Origin: Xenorhabdus ishibashii
Lineage (GTDB): Bacteria; Pseudomonadota; Gammaproteobacteria; Enterobacterales; Enterobacteriaceae
DNA length: 64,000 bases
Direction: 5' to 3'
NCBI RefSeq assembly: GCF_002632755.1
Contig: NZ_NJAK01000001.1
Span: 1,550,001 to 1,614,000, forward strand
Within the stretch, counting starts at the first letter, position 1, and each line of letters opens with the position of its first letter. Shown here piece after piece: positions 49,559 to 59,012 of the stretch. The notes below the pieces were generated by a model that did not search any database, was not told where the DNA came from, and was given only the letters and a program-made list of their open reading frames with translations. The translations under genes were made by a program, and so were the position numbers.

Positions 49559-49580
49559 CTATCGCAAATTAGTTCAATGA

Positions 49581-50585
49581 TTAACGCCGGACAATGTCGT
49601 CAAAAGTTCCGCCTATAGCAAAATGCGCTTTCTGGGCGTTATCCCAGCCACCAAAGACCTCATCAATCGTAAAAAGTGTCAAATCAGGAAAGACCGCACG
49701 GTATTTTTCTGCGATTGCTTTATCACGCGGACGATAATAGTTTCTGGCGGCAATATTCTGCCCAACTGGAGAATAAAGATATTTGAGATATTCCGTTGCC
49801 AGTTCGCGCGTTCCTCGTTTATCAACCACCTTATCGACAACAGAAACCGTCGGTTCTGCCAGAATAGAAATGCTCGGTGTCACAATTTCAAACTTGCCCT
49901 GACCCAAGGCATTAATTGCTAATAAAGCTTCGTTTTCCCAGGCAATTAATACATCGCCAATTCCGCGCTCCACAAACGTATTCGTTGCACCACGAGCACC
50001 GGAATCCAATACCTCCACATTCTTATAGAGTGCTTTCACGAATTCTTTGGCTTTAGCCTGATCCTGATTATTATGCACCAAGCCATATCCCCAGGCAGCC
50101 AGATAATTCCAACGTGCCCCACCAGAGGTTTTCGGATTCGGCGTGACAACTGCAACATCTGGACGAATTAAATCCGACCAATCCTTTATCTGTTTAGGGT
50201 TTCCTTTTCTCACCAAAAAGACAATGGTTGATGTATACGGTGCTGAATTATCCGGTAGACGCTGAATCCAATTCTTATCAATGCGTCCATGCTCTGCAAT
50301 AGCATTTACATCATAAGCCAGTGCCAGTGTCACAACATCTGCCTGAAGACCATTAATAACGGAAGTTGCCTGCTTACCTGAACCGCCATGTGATTGGCGG
50401 ATTTTTACATCATCCCCCGTCTTGTTACGCCAGTATTCGCGGAATGCTTCATCATACTGTTGGTAAAATTCACGTGTCGGATCATAGGAAACATTCAACA
50501 ATTGCCGCTCTTTTGCCCATGCACTGTTAGCCATTAGTGTCATCGCCAGCAAGAATAATGCTGATACAACATATTCTTTTGTCAT
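49581..50585 (-). CDS. sbp: Periplasmic sulfate-binding protein
   Basis: Captures sulfate for the CysUWA transporter. The chosen ATG at 50585 gives a signal peptide [15 protein letters not shown]...AWA, then the mature start [17 protein letters not shown], and [21 protein letters not shown] which holds the sulfate. ATG at 50624 is also in frame and would extend the signal sequence. It matches E. coli Sbp in full, including the C-terminal GGTFDDI. Likely CysB-controlled, not seen in sequence. Confidence 0.94.
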   Translation of the reverse strand: MTKEYVVSALFLLAMTLMANSAWAKERQLLNVSYDPTREFYQQYDEAFREYWRNKTGDDVKIRQSHGGSGKQATSVINGLQADVVTLALAYDVNAIAEHGRIDKNWIQRLPDNSAPYTSTIVFLVRKGNPKQIKDWSDLIRPDVAVVTPNPKTSGGARWNYLAAWGYGLVHNNQDQAKAKEFVKALYKNVEVLDSGARGATNTFVERGIGDVLIAWENEALLAINALGQGKFEIVTPSISILAEPTVSVVDKVVDKRGTRELATEYLKYLYSPVGQNIAARNYYRPRDKAIAEKYRAVFPDLTLFTIDEVFGGWDNAQKAHFAIGGTFDDIVRR

Positions 50586-50741
50586 TGCCCATCTTGAGCC
50601 TCTATTTATACCCCTTGATTGCATAACCACGATAACATTTCCCCTAAGCCATTATGATTTCTCCATAAAAACTGACAGAAAGCGTTATGACGCAGAAATA
50701 ATTTTAAATTTCTGCTTATGCACAAGAAGAATATGAGGGAT

Positions 50742-50768
50742 GAGACAGCCACATTATATGGCTGTCTC
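50742..50768 (-). terminator. Hairpin after pfkA
   Basis: A perfect 10-bp stem GAGACAGCCA / TGGCTGTCTC with a 7-nt loop about 30 bp past the pfkA stop. It lacks a U-run, so it may be a factor-dependent end or a stability element. Confidence 0.55.
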
Positions 50769-50797
50769 CAAAAGAAGATCTTGCAGGTGAGAAAGGA

Positions 50798-51775
50798 TTA
50801 GTAGAGTTTCTTCGCGGTTTCCAGCCACTCTTGCTTAAAGACACGCTGCATATTTTGCACCGCATCAATGATATCGTGATGAACAAGTTTCTCGTTCTGG
50901 ATACCAACACAACGACCGCCGTGTCCTTCTAACAGAAGTTGAACAGAATACGCGCCCATGCGGGAAGCAAGAATGCGGTCATAAGCAACCGGTGCACCAC
51001 CACGCTGGATGTGTCCTAATACCGTTGCACGGGTTTCATGGTGGGTTTCTGCTTCAATATATTTTGCCAGTTCAGCGACATCACAGACATGTTCAGTAAT
51101 CGCAACAATCGCGTGACGTTTGCCTTTTTCAATCCCAGCCTGAATCTCCGCCAGCAATTCTTTACGATCGAATGGAATTTCATTTTCAGGTAGAACAATA
51201 AATTCACATCCACCCGCGATTGCTGCTGATAAAGTTAAATCACCACAATAACGCCCCATCACTTCAACAATCGAAATCCGCTTGTGGGAAGTTGATGTAT
51301 CACGCAAACGGTCAATCGCTTCAACCACTGTTTCCAGTGCCGTGAAATAACCAATGGTGTAATCTGTGCCCGCAACATCGTTGTCAATTGTTCCAGGCAA
51401 ACCGATACAAGGGAAACCCGCTTCGGTCAGCTTTTTCGCTCCCAAATAGGAACCATCCCCGCCAATCACTACCAACGCATCAATCCCATTTTTGCGCATG
51501 TTTTCGATAGCAATTTCCCGAACCTTATCATCCCTGAACTCTGGGAAGCGGGCTGATCCCAAGAACGTGCCACCACGGTTAATCATGTCGGAAACACTAA
51601 AGCGATCAAGCTTCTTCATGCGGTTTTCATACAACCCCAGATAGCCATCATAAATGCCATAGACTTCCAACCCTTCGGTTAAAGCGGCACGAACAACACC
51701 ACGAATAGCGGCGTTCATGCCAGGCGCATCACCGCCACTCGTTAAGACTCCGATTCTTTTAATCTTGTTGATCAT
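50798..51775 (-). CDS. pfkA: 6-phosphofructokinase I
   Basis: ATP-dependent phosphorylation of fructose-6-phosphate, the control point of glycolysis. ATG at 51775 ([21 protein letters not shown]) with an AGAGGTC ribosome site gives 325 residues; the longer start at 51823 is rejected. ATP-binding GGDGSYLGA and the catalytic TIDND ([16 protein letters not shown]) are intact. It is 161 bp downstream of fieF in the same direction. Confidence 0.97.
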   Translation of the reverse strand: MINKIKRIGVLTSGGDAPGMNAAIRGVVRAALTEGLEVYGIYDGYLGLYENRMKKLDRFSVSDMINRGGTFLGSARFPEFRDDKVREIAIENMRKNGIDALVVIGGDGSYLGAKKLTEAGFPCIGLPGTIDNDVAGTDYTIGYFTALETVVEAIDRLRDTSTSHKRISIVEVMGRYCGDLTLSAAIAGGCEFIVLPENEIPFDRKELLAEIQAGIEKGKRHAIVAITEHVCDVAELAKYIEAETHHETRATVLGHIQRGGAPVAYDRILASRMGAYSVQLLLEGHGGRCVGIQNEKLVHHDIIDAVQNMQRVFKQEWLETAKKLY

Positions 51776-51932
51776 GATGACCTCTGACTTGTAGATATAA
51801 TATTTGCTAAACCTGATTGTCACTACATTAGCTGAATTGATTCAACTCTGCCTATAATACGGAAAAACATTCAGCCTGCATCAAGATTATGTCTGTTTTT
51901 TGATGTTCTTTTGATTATGAATAAATTTCCCC

Positions 51933-52832
51933 TCAATCCCAGCGGTTTTTATGCTCTTTAGACACTACAGAGCAAGGATCTTGGTGAATAATAATATCGG
52001 CATCTGGAAATCGACGCCGCAATTTATTTTCAATCCCTTCTGCCAAAGCATGCGCCTGCACCAATGGCAAATTATCATCTATCTCCAGATGGAACTGGAT
52101 AAAACGAATCGGACCTGATTGACGAGTTCGCAGATCATGCCCACCTGCTATGCCTGGGTAATTTTGGATGATCTCAATAATCTCCTGCCGCTCTTCATCC
52201 GGCAAGGCGCGATCAAGCAAAGATTGTACGGCATCATAGCCCATCCGTAACGCACTATAGAGAATATAAACCCCAATACCCAGGGCAAAGAGCGCATCCG
52301 CGCGTTTGAAACCATACAGACTCAAAAGCAGTGCCAGCAAAATCGCCCCATTCATCAATAGGTCGGACTTATAATGCAGCATATCCGCACGGATAGCCTG
52401 ACTTTGAGTTTTACTGATCACCCATTTTTGGAACGTGACTAAACATAACGTGGAAACCAGAGCAACGACAATCACCCATACGCCTATCGACGCATTCTCC
52501 ATCGGTTTGGGGGAATACAAATGCTGAAAACCCGTCAAAAATAGGAAAATTGCCGAACCGGAGATAAACATACTTTGAGCCAAAGCCGCCAGTGACTCCG
52601 CCTTACCATGTCCAAAAGTGTGTTCTTTATCAGCAGGTTGAAGTGAATAGCGCACAACGAAAAAATTTGTCAGGGAAGCCGCCAAATCGACCAATGAATC
52701 CACCAGTGCTGCCAATAAGCTCACCGATCCTGTTAACCACCAGGCAAAAATTTTCACGATCAACAGTACACTGGCCAATACCGTTGCCACTAACGCAGCA
52801 GAACTAACCCATCGCCCATAACTTATACTCAT
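51933..52832 (-). CDS. fieF: Cation-efflux pump FieF (CDF family)
   Basis: Inner-membrane Zn/Fe-proton antiporter. The 299-residue protein, near E. coli FieF (300), has six helices, the metal site DSLVD (about 45-49) paired with the HYKSD motif (about 153-157), and a cytoplasmic C-terminal metal-binding domain ([14 protein letters not shown]). In E. coli it sits next to cpxP; here an envelope islet has been inserted between them. Confidence 0.96.
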   Translation of the reverse strand: MSISYGRWVSSAALVATVLASVLLIVKIFAWWLTGSVSLLAALVDSLVDLAASLTNFFVVRYSLQPADKEHTFGHGKAESLAALAQSMFISGSAIFLFLTGFQHLYSPKPMENASIGVWVIVVALVSTLCLVTFQKWVISKTQSQAIRADMLHYKSDLLMNGAILLALLLSLYGFKRADALFALGIGVYILYSALRMGYDAVQSLLDRALPDEERQEIIEIIQNYPGIAGGHDLRTRQSGPIRFIQFHLEIDDNLPLVQAHALAEGIENKLRRRFPDADIIIHQDPCSVVSKEHKNRWD

Positions 52833-52862
52833 TGACTACCACCTTCGATTATCCAGCCTGTC

Positions 52863-53807
52863 TCAGGTATAAAAATAGCGCGTTAGATGGAAAAATATAG
52901 GAGCAGCGAAACAAAGTGAGTCGATTCGATCCAACATCCCACCATGACCTTCAATTATTCCGCCAAAGTCCTTCACTCCGCTGTCTCTTTTAATCGCCGA
53001 CATGCATAATCCACCAATAAATCCCATCAGGGTGATTGCTAACGACATCAGTCCCGCTTCCCACGGGGAAAAAGGCGTTACCCAGAACAACGCCATTCCC
53101 AACAGTACAGAAACCAAAATCCCGCCAACAAATCCCTCAACCGTTTTATTGGGACTGAGCTTCGGCACAATCGGACGTTTACCCAATAATTTTCCGAATA
53201 TGTACTGTAATACATCGGACATTTGCACCACGATCATCAGAAACAACATTAATTTGATATTTTGATTTTCATACTCTGGGATATCCAGCATCAGCAACGC
53301 GGGTGCATGGCTGATGGCAAATACCATCACCAACATCCCCCACTGGATTTTGGCCGTTCGTTCCAGAAACTGAGTGGTATCTCCAATCAACGCGGTTCTG
53401 GCGGGCAAAAACAGGCAAACATATACGGGAATGAAGACCGAGAATAGTCCATACCATTGCATACCAACCAAAACATACTGCACAGGCACAAAAACAAAGA
53501 AACACCAGAACAGCGCTTCATGATCACTGCGACGAGTTGGCGTTAGCGTAATAAATTCACGCAAGGCAAAAAATGACATCACTGCAAATAAAATAACCGA
53601 ACCCACAGGCCCAACGACAACAGCCAGAACACAGATGATACACATCATCCACCAGCCACGAATTCGGGCATTCAGGTTATCGATAGTGGCACTGCTCCTT
53701 TCTCCTGAATACCAAAAAGCCAAAATACCACCAATTACACTGGCAATAACTAATATCCCGAATATCCCTCCCAGTAACAACATCAAATCATGATCGATAT
53801 CTGTCAT
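52863..53807 (-). CDS. CdsA-like phosphatidate cytidylyltransferase (YnbB type)
   Basis: Integral membrane enzyme of the CDP-diglyceride synthase family, which makes CDP-diacylglycerol from phosphatidate and CTP. About eight membrane helices; the C-terminal signature runs SAIKR...GVKD...EGHGGMLDRID, matching the CdsA pattern except for Glu where Pro/Gly is usual. ATG at 53807 is preceded by GGAGGAG at good distance and gives 314 residues; another ATG at 53831 is possible. The true housekeeping cdsA is normally with uppS, so this is an extra copy. YnbB in E. coli is paired with a CDP-alcohol transferase; no such partner is in this window. Confidence 0.82.
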   Translation of the reverse strand: MTDIDHDLMLLLGGIFGILVIASVIGGILAFWYSGERSSATIDNLNARIRGWWMMCIICVLAVVVGPVGSVILFAVMSFFALREFITLTPTRRSDHEALFWCFFVFVPVQYVLVGMQWYGLFSVFIPVYVCLFLPARTALIGDTTQFLERTAKIQWGMLVMVFAISHAPALLMLDIPEYENQNIKLMLFLMIVVQMSDVLQYIFGKLLGKRPIVPKLSPNKTVEGFVGGILVSVLLGMALFWVTPFSPWEAGLMSLAITLMGFIGGLCMSAIKRDSGVKDFGGIIEGHGGMLDRIDSLCFAAPIFFHLTRYFYT

Positions 53808-54077
53808 CGCACCAACTCCTCCAATATCCATATTGGATATTTTGATCCCTTTTATATGAAGTAACAGTGATAAGATCTTTTAATCAACAAAATAGATAGA
53901 ACGTAAGATAATCAAGATTGGTCAAGATAACAACAGATTAGGGAAGAAAGGGAATCAGTTGATAAGCAATACTTTGATTGATTAAGAAATTGTTCTTAAA
54001 ACTTCATAGGATAAAATTCAAAAACTGCCAGAACTTACACCACGTTATAACATCGTGTTTTTATTCGTGCCTGTATT

Positions 54078-55358
54078 ATGAAAATGGTACAAAATACCAG
54101 CCAGAAATTCATTTTCCATTCTGGTAAGGTCATGTTTAAAGAAACCGTTAAAAACCACTTATCTTGGGGTACTTTTTTCGTCGGTGGTTACATCGCACTT
54201 GTCTATGTAACTGGTATCACGCGTTATAAAAACTTATTTTTTGCCTTGATAGCGTTAACCGCACTCTACTTTCTTATTAAAAACCCCAAAGGATGCCTCT
54301 CTGCGTTAAAGAACAACATCGTACTGGCTTTAGGAATATTCACTTTGGTTTATCTCTACTCGATTATTATTTCTCCTGATCCCAAACTCAGTTTCAGTGA
54401 AATAAAAACGCCTTTTTTCAGGGATGTCGTTCTCTCCAGTATCATCATTACATTAGCATTAAGTCATACGGATACACTTAAAATCCAGAAAATGATTATT
54501 GGTTCATTTCTGCTTGGATTATTATTCATCACACTGAAAGAAATGTACCTGTTTTATCTGGATTATCAGAACAATATTATGCCATTTACTAACTATAATC
54601 ATCGTAGTGTGTCAGATGGTATTGTTTTCTTCTTTCCAGCATTAGTAGCCCTTTGGCATTTCCAAAAACCCCAAAATTATGTTCGCTTGATACTGACAAT
54701 TTTATTTATCTTATCCGTACTCTTTGTATTGCTGGGGACACTTTCCAGAGGGGCTTGGCTTGCCGTTTTTGTAATGTTTTTCATGATGATAGTCATGAAC
54801 AAAAACTGGAAGACTTTCATTGCCAGCGTTGTTTTCATCTGCGCCGCCATATTTGCTATCAAATCTGATTACCTTGGTAAGCAATCAACTCTAACCTATA
54901 AATTGGAGCAAACAGATAGCAGTCACCGATATACCAATGGAACACAAGGTTCAGCCCTTACCTTAATTCTGGAAAACCCTATCAAAGGCTATGGTGCTGG
55001 CAATAAAATATATGATCAAATTTATAATGTGAGCGCTAAAAATTATCCTGATTGGACATATCAAACTTCCCTAGGTCCTCATAATATTTTCCTGACCGTA
55101 TGGTTTTCTTCCGGAATATTGGGAATGGGAGCCTTTTTATTTTTAATCTTCTCTTATCTGAAACAATCAGCTCAGGAATGGAACACAAGCATCGGCTACA
55201 ATAAGCAAGCTGGATTAATCTTACTTATCTCTTTCTTTGGATATTTTATTGTCAGAGGGAACTTTGAAAGTGTTCATTTGAACATTTTGGGTATCTACCT
55301 TGGCTTACTGACGGCATTATGTCAGCAAAGATGGAATGAAAGCAGACTGAAAGTCTGA
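54078..55358 (+). CDS. waaL: O-antigen ligase family protein (WaaL-like)
   Basis: Inner-membrane protein of 426 residues with about 10-12 helices and the Wzy_C/O-antigen ligase core: a large periplasmic loop between LSRGAWLAV (about 226-234) and PHNIFLTVWFSSG (about 338), with ENPIKGYGAGN and the conserved H339 and R228-type residues. It would transfer undecaprenyl-linked O-antigen to lipid A-core in the periplasm. ATG at 54132 (MFKETVKN, preceded by TAAGG) is an alternative start. It adjoins a GT4 glycosyltransferase that is convergent with it. Confidence 0.85.
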   Translation: MKMVQNTSQKFIFHSGKVMFKETVKNHLSWGTFFVGGYIALVYVTGITRYKNLFFALIALTALYFLIKNPKGCLSALKNNIVLALGIFTLVYLYSIIISPDPKLSFSEIKTPFFRDVVLSSIIITLALSHTDTLKIQKMIIGSFLLGLLFITLKEMYLFYLDYQNNIMPFTNYNHRSVSDGIVFFFPALVALWHFQKPQNYVRLILTILFILSVLFVLLGTLSRGAWLAVFVMFFMMIVMNKNWKTFIASVVFICAAIFAIKSDYLGKQSTLTYKLEQTDSSHRYTNGTQGSALTLILENPIKGYGAGNKIYDQIYNVSAKNYPDWTYQTSLGPHNIFLTVWFSSGILGMGAFLFLIFSYLKQSAQEWNTSIGYNKQAGLILLISFFGYFIVRGNFESVHLNILGIYLGLLTALCQQRWNESRLKV

Positions 55359-55379
55359 AAAGACGATTAACTACTCTGA

Positions 55380-55406
55380 GGGCTATTCAATCTTTTTGGA
55401 TAGCCC
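55380..55406. terminator. Hairpin between the ligase and glycosyltransferase genes
   Basis: GGGCTAT / ATAGCCC arms around a 13-nt loop, 22 bp after the ligase stop and between convergent genes. No strong U-tract, so only a probable terminator. Confidence 0.5.
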
Positions 55407-55425
55407 AAGATGAGTTTAATAATAG

Positions 55426-56565
55426 TTAAAACCACTCAGCTAATGCTTTAGACAAAGAAACACTGACATTACTCCAATCGTATTGGCTTATTGCCGTTTC
55501 TTTAGCATGTTCAGCCACAACGTTTAAATTATCGCGCAACAGAGTATCCGAAATATCTTTGGCAATGCTTTCTGGGGACAAGGGTTCTTGCAGTAAAAAT
55601 CCCGAATTTTCAGGGATCACGAACTCTTTTATTCCTCCTCTGGGACTGACCAAAACGGGTACACCACATGCCATTGATTCCAAGGCAACCATACAAAAGG
55701 CTTCCTCTCCTAATGAGGGAACAAGCGTTAAATCAGCAAGTGGATATACTTGGTGCATATCTGCCGGAGGTATACTCCCTGCAAGAATACAGCTATCAGC
55801 CATTTTTGCGGCTTTATCCAACACTTTTTTCCGATAAACTTCTCGTTCGCCTTTTTTAACCGTTGCATGATCGCCAATCAAAAGCAGCTTGATATTTTGA
55901 TCTTTTTTGTGCAGCAAATTGACTGCATCCATGAGTTCAGTAACACCTTTACCTTTATCTAATCGGCCAGCATACAAGATGACAGTTTCGTCATTTTTTA
56001 GGCCAAAACGTTCTCTTTTCCAGCTAGTTCTCTGTTGATATAGTTCCTTATCAATGCCATTCGGCACCACTTTGATATTCTCAATTTTTGCTTCAGCATG
56101 AAAAAAATCAGCTAAAAAATGGCTAGGAGTAATGAGCTTTGTTTCAGGCCTTAAGTCAACTACTTTATGTTTATTATGTAAATGAAGGACCATCAGTTTT
56201 TCTGGGTAAAACTGCTTCACAGAGTTATAAAGCGAAATAGAATTTTGAATGATCAGAATCGGCTTCTCACCATCCTGACTTTGATAATGCATCACGATAT
56301 CTATCACCCTTTTGGCATAAGGGTAAGGATCTAAGCGAGACCATTTCCTAAAAAAACGTTTATATATTCTACTGGTATGTATTCTATGAATGGTGCCATA
56401 TTCACTGACTTTTTCTACAGTTTTCTCTGCTCTTTCCCCTTTACAAATAACCAAATTATTAGCCTGACTGATTTTGGCTACGTTATAGATCCACCATTCC
56501 ACTGCGGCTGCATGGATTGGGGGAATAGAATGAAATTCAGGAGCAACAAAAATAAATTTTTTCAT
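55426..56565 (-). CDS. GT4-family glycosyltransferase (likely LPS core)
   Basis: A 379-residue GT-B enzyme. The N-terminal domain starts MKKFIFVAPEFHSIPPIHAAAVEWW, and the C-terminal GT4 domain has LYAGRLDKGKGVTELMDA (about 207-224), then EEAFCMVALESMACGVPV with the E-x7-E nucleotide-sugar motif, and SPRGGIKE. Its place beside the O-antigen ligase argues for work on lipid A-core, but donor and acceptor cannot be told. ATG at 56565 is chosen over 56589. No secretion signal; it should act at the cytoplasmic face of the inner membrane. Confidence 0.85.
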   Translation of the reverse strand: MKKFIFVAPEFHSIPPIHAAAVEWWIYNVAKISQANNLVICKGERAEKTVEKVSEYGTIHRIHTSRIYKRFFRKWSRLDPYPYAKRVIDIVMHYQSQDGEKPILIIQNSISLYNSVKQFYPEKLMVLHLHNKHKVVDLRPETKLITPSHFLADFFHAEAKIENIKVVPNGIDKELYQQRTSWKRERFGLKNDETVILYAGRLDKGKGVTELMDAVNLLHKKDQNIKLLLIGDHATVKKGEREVYRKKVLDKAAKMADSCILAGSIPPADMHQVYPLADLTLVPSLGEEAFCMVALESMACGVPVLVSPRGGIKEFVIPENSGFLLQEPLSPESIAKDISDTLLRDNLNVVAEHAKETAISQYDWSNVSVSLSKALAEWF

Positions 56566-56769
56566 GAGAAAACAATCAGTAGAAATCATTCATCGGATTA
56601 GATAAAAAAAGGCTCATCTATGCAAGTAAACTCATCGACAAAAAAAGCCCTTAGCATAACGCTTGAGCGTTGAAAAGCGCAGATTTTTCCATTCGAGCAA
56701 TAGAAGGCTGTTGAACTCCCATATCATTGCATCATGATAAGACTGTCACTAAGCGTAAGTTTTATAGAC

Positions 56770-57216
56770 TTAGTGGCAGAGTTTTTCCTCTTTCGCATAC
56801 TGAGTTGGTGCTTTCGGAGACTTACGTTCGCAGACAACATAGCCCGCTCCCAGCAACTTGAAATGGATATACCAAGACAGCGGAACACTAACGATAAACC
56901 CGATCAATGCAATGGCGAGACAAAAGCCCATAATCCGTTCATTTAATGTTGTCGATTTTTTCTTTTTTTTCTTTTTCCTGATTTTTTCTAGCTCTTCTGG
57001 CTTGAAAGTCATACCCAGATAGATCGCGAAAAGAAAAAAATACAGCATGAATGGCGAGGAGAAAACAAGAAAGAACATGACCCAAGAGGACTCAACCCTT
57101 TCTTCCATCTTAAACGCCGCTATCAGTTCACTGCCCGCAATAAAAACAACAAAAACCATTACCACTGACATAAGTAATGAAAATAAAATAATTCCAACCC
57201 TTTTTTCTATTGTCAT
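56770..57216 (-). CDS. DUF1240-like small membrane protein
   Basis: A 148-residue protein with three likely membrane helices (about 8-30, 45-68, 95-116), a strongly basic run of lysines at about 80-88 encoded by an A-rich tract, and a C-terminal GYVVCERKSPKAPTQYAK that resembles the DUF1240 end (YxxCxRxSxxAPxxY). I recognise the family from that ending, moderately surely. Function unknown. It stands alone between the GT4 gene and cpxP. Confidence 0.65.
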   Translation of the reverse strand: MTIEKRVGIILFSLLMSVVMVFVVFIAGSELIAAFKMEERVESSWVMFFLVFSSPFMLYFFLFAIYLGMTFKPEELEKIRKKKKKKKSTTLNERIMGFCLAIALIGFIVSVPLSWYIHFKLLGAGYVVCERKSPKAPTQYAKEEKLCH

Positions 57217-57319
57217 GACTTTTATTCCCTATGCACTCGACGTGTTGCCCTGATTATTCTAATTGTCATCAGGGTTTCAAAACATCATCCTATTATCAAT
57301 ACAAACAATTGGTTAAATA

Positions 57320-57499
57320 TCATAACAACATGTTAAATTGAGACTTAAACCTACCGTCGCCACAGGACAGTACCTTATACCAGCCACTCTCTTCGTCGAT
57401 TTTGGTGCGCAGACCAATCGTACGGGCGGTGGCATAAGTGGCATAAACAATGTCGATACGCTTAGTGACCGTAACCAAAGTGTCCACACTTGGAAAATT
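57320..57499 (-). pseudogene. Unidentified coding relic
   Basis: A 59-codon frame between stops with no good start encodes SVDTLVTVTKRIDIVYATY then ATARTIGLRTKIDEESGW and more. It uses GC-rich codons unlike the AT-rich surroundings. It looks like an internal piece of a protein gene rather than an intact gene. I do not recognise the parent; one search would settle it. Confidence 0.35.
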
Positions 57500-57571
57500 T
57501 CAGATCATCTACAGTTGCTTCATGAAAAACTATCCATCTAATTTTAAAGGAAATTAATGTTAGTAGGCGGA

Positions 57572-57596
57572 TAAAAAAAAGCCCCTCAAGGGGGCT
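57572..57596 (-). terminator. cpxP terminator
   Basis: On the minus strand AGCCCC pairs with GGGGCT around a 5-nt loop, followed by eight T; about 70 bp past the cpxP stop. Confidence 0.8.
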
Positions 57597-57666
57597 GAAA
57601 GACAGGGATGGTGTCTATGGCAAGGAAAATCGTTGTCGATGCTACTGTGTTGCAAAAAAAATCAGT

Positions 57667-58167
57667 TTACTTTTCGAGCCTTACGTTCATTTGTTTTAGA
57701 CGATTTTTTAATAGCTCTTTCTGCTCTGGTGTTAACAGTTGATAAATCTGATTGCCAATCCGCGCAATTTCTACACCCAGAGCAACATTCTTTTCAGCTA
57801 TTTTTTCAAGCTGCAAACGAACCTCAGCTTCATCAAAATCTTCTGCAGCCAAAAGCGCATTTAACTTCCTATGTTCAGCACGCATATCAATCAACGGCTG
57901 CTCATACTGATGCTGTTCTTTGACTAAATTCCACATCTGCTCGCGTTGTTGTTCAGTTAACGCGACTCCACCGAAGATATAACTATAGTTATACTGACTG
58001 TCTCGGTGATGATTAAAATTCCTCTTGTAACCATATGGCATACAATATGGGTATGCAGCGGGAGAATTAACTTCAGGAATATGATCCGTATCAGCAGTTT
58101 TAGCTAAAGCTCTTGTTGTTCCGAGAACAATCATTGACGCTAAAGCCAATATTGCTATGTTACGCAT
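57667..58167 (-). CDS. cpxP: Periplasmic Cpx modulator and adaptor CpxP
   Basis: Inhibits CpxA and delivers misfolded pilins to DegP. A 166-residue protein with a signal peptide (MRNIAILALASMIVLGTTRALA) and the two LTxxQ motifs of the Spy/CpxP family (LTEQQREQM and LTPEQKELL). Sequence is diverged from E. coli CpxP but length and divergent location next to cpxRA agree. ATG at 58167 has GCGAGG ahead. It is controlled by the CpxR box at 58253. Confidence 0.93.
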   Translation of the reverse strand: MRNIAILALASMIVLGTTRALAKTADTDHIPEVNSPAAYPYCMPYGYKRNFNHHRDSQYNYSYIFGGVALTEQQREQMWNLVKEQHQYEQPLIDMRAEHRKLNALLAAEDFDEAEVRLQLEKIAEKNVALGVEIARIGNQIYQLLTPEQKELLKNRLKQMNVRLEK

Positions 58168-58252
58168 TAAATTTCCTCGCTTTCTCGAACAGCAGCATTC
58201 GATTCAGTGTGGATAACTATAACCTTGCGGCTGCAAACTAGCGTCAGAGCAT

Positions 58253-58267
58253 GTAAAAGAACGTAAA
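58253..58267. promoter_or_regulatory. CpxR box between cpxP and cpxR
   Basis: GTAAA-AGAAC-GTAAA exactly fits the CpxR consensus GTAAA-N5-GTAAA. It lies 85 bp upstream of cpxP and 52 bp upstream of cpxR, so it could induce both divergent units. Confidence 0.88.
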
Positions 58268-58319
58268 GTCATGGAATAGCGAAGTTTGTTATCGTATTTT
58301 GCTCTTGGAGGAAGAATTA

Positions 58320-59012
58320 ATGCATAAAATCTTATTAGTTGATGATGACCGCGAGCTGACATCGCTATTAAAAGAATTGCTCGAAATGGAAGGATTCAAT
58401 GTTGTCATCGCCTACGATGGTGAACAGGCTTTACAATATATCGATTCTTCAATTGACCTATTATTGCTGGACATCATGATGCCGCGCAAGAACGGCATTG
58501 AGACGTTGAAAGAGCTACGGCAATACCACCAGACCCCTGTTATCATGTTAACGGCTCGTGGTAGCGATTTAGACCGTGTTTTGGGATTAGAATTGGGAGC
58601 AGATGACTATCTTCCCAAACCGTTTAACGATCGCGAACTGGTCGCCCGCATACGTGCCATTTTACGCCGTTCCAACTGGAGTGAACAACAGGCTGATACT
58701 GGAACACCTATACTGGAGATCGATAAGCTACAACTCAACCCAGGACGTCAGGAAGCCAGTTTTGATGGTACGATTTTGGATCTCACGGGTACAGAGTTCA
58801 CCCTGCTTTATTTATTAGCGCAACATTTGGGACAAGTCGTTTCCCGTGAACATTTAAGTCAGGAAGTATTGGGAAAACGATTAACGCCTTTTGATCGGGC
58901 TATTGATATGCATATTTCGAATCTACGCCGTAAATTGCCCAACAGAACGGATGAACTACCATGGTTTAAGACATTACGCGGCCGTGGATACTTAATGGTT
59001 TCCGCAAAATGA
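58320..59012 (+). CDS. cpxR: Envelope-stress response regulator CpxR
   Basis: OmpR-family regulator phosphorylated by CpxA. ATG at 58320 with a perfect GGAGGAAG ribosome site gives 230 residues: receiver domain with acidic DDD near 9-11, phosphoacceptor Asp in LLLLDIMMPRK (Asp51-type) and Lys in YLPKPF, then a winged-helix with RGRGYLMVS. The last codons overlap the cpxA ATG by 4 bp. Confidence 0.97.
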   Translation: MHKILLVDDDRELTSLLKELLEMEGFNVVIAYDGEQALQYIDSSIDLLLLDIMMPRKNGIETLKELRQYHQTPVIMLTARGSDLDRVLGLELGADDYLPKPFNDRELVARIRAILRRSNWSEQQADTGTPILEIDKLQLNPGRQEASFDGTILDLTGTEFTLLYLLAQHLGQVVSREHLSQEVLGKRLTPFDRAIDMHISNLRRKLPNRTDELPWFKTLRGRGYLMVSAK

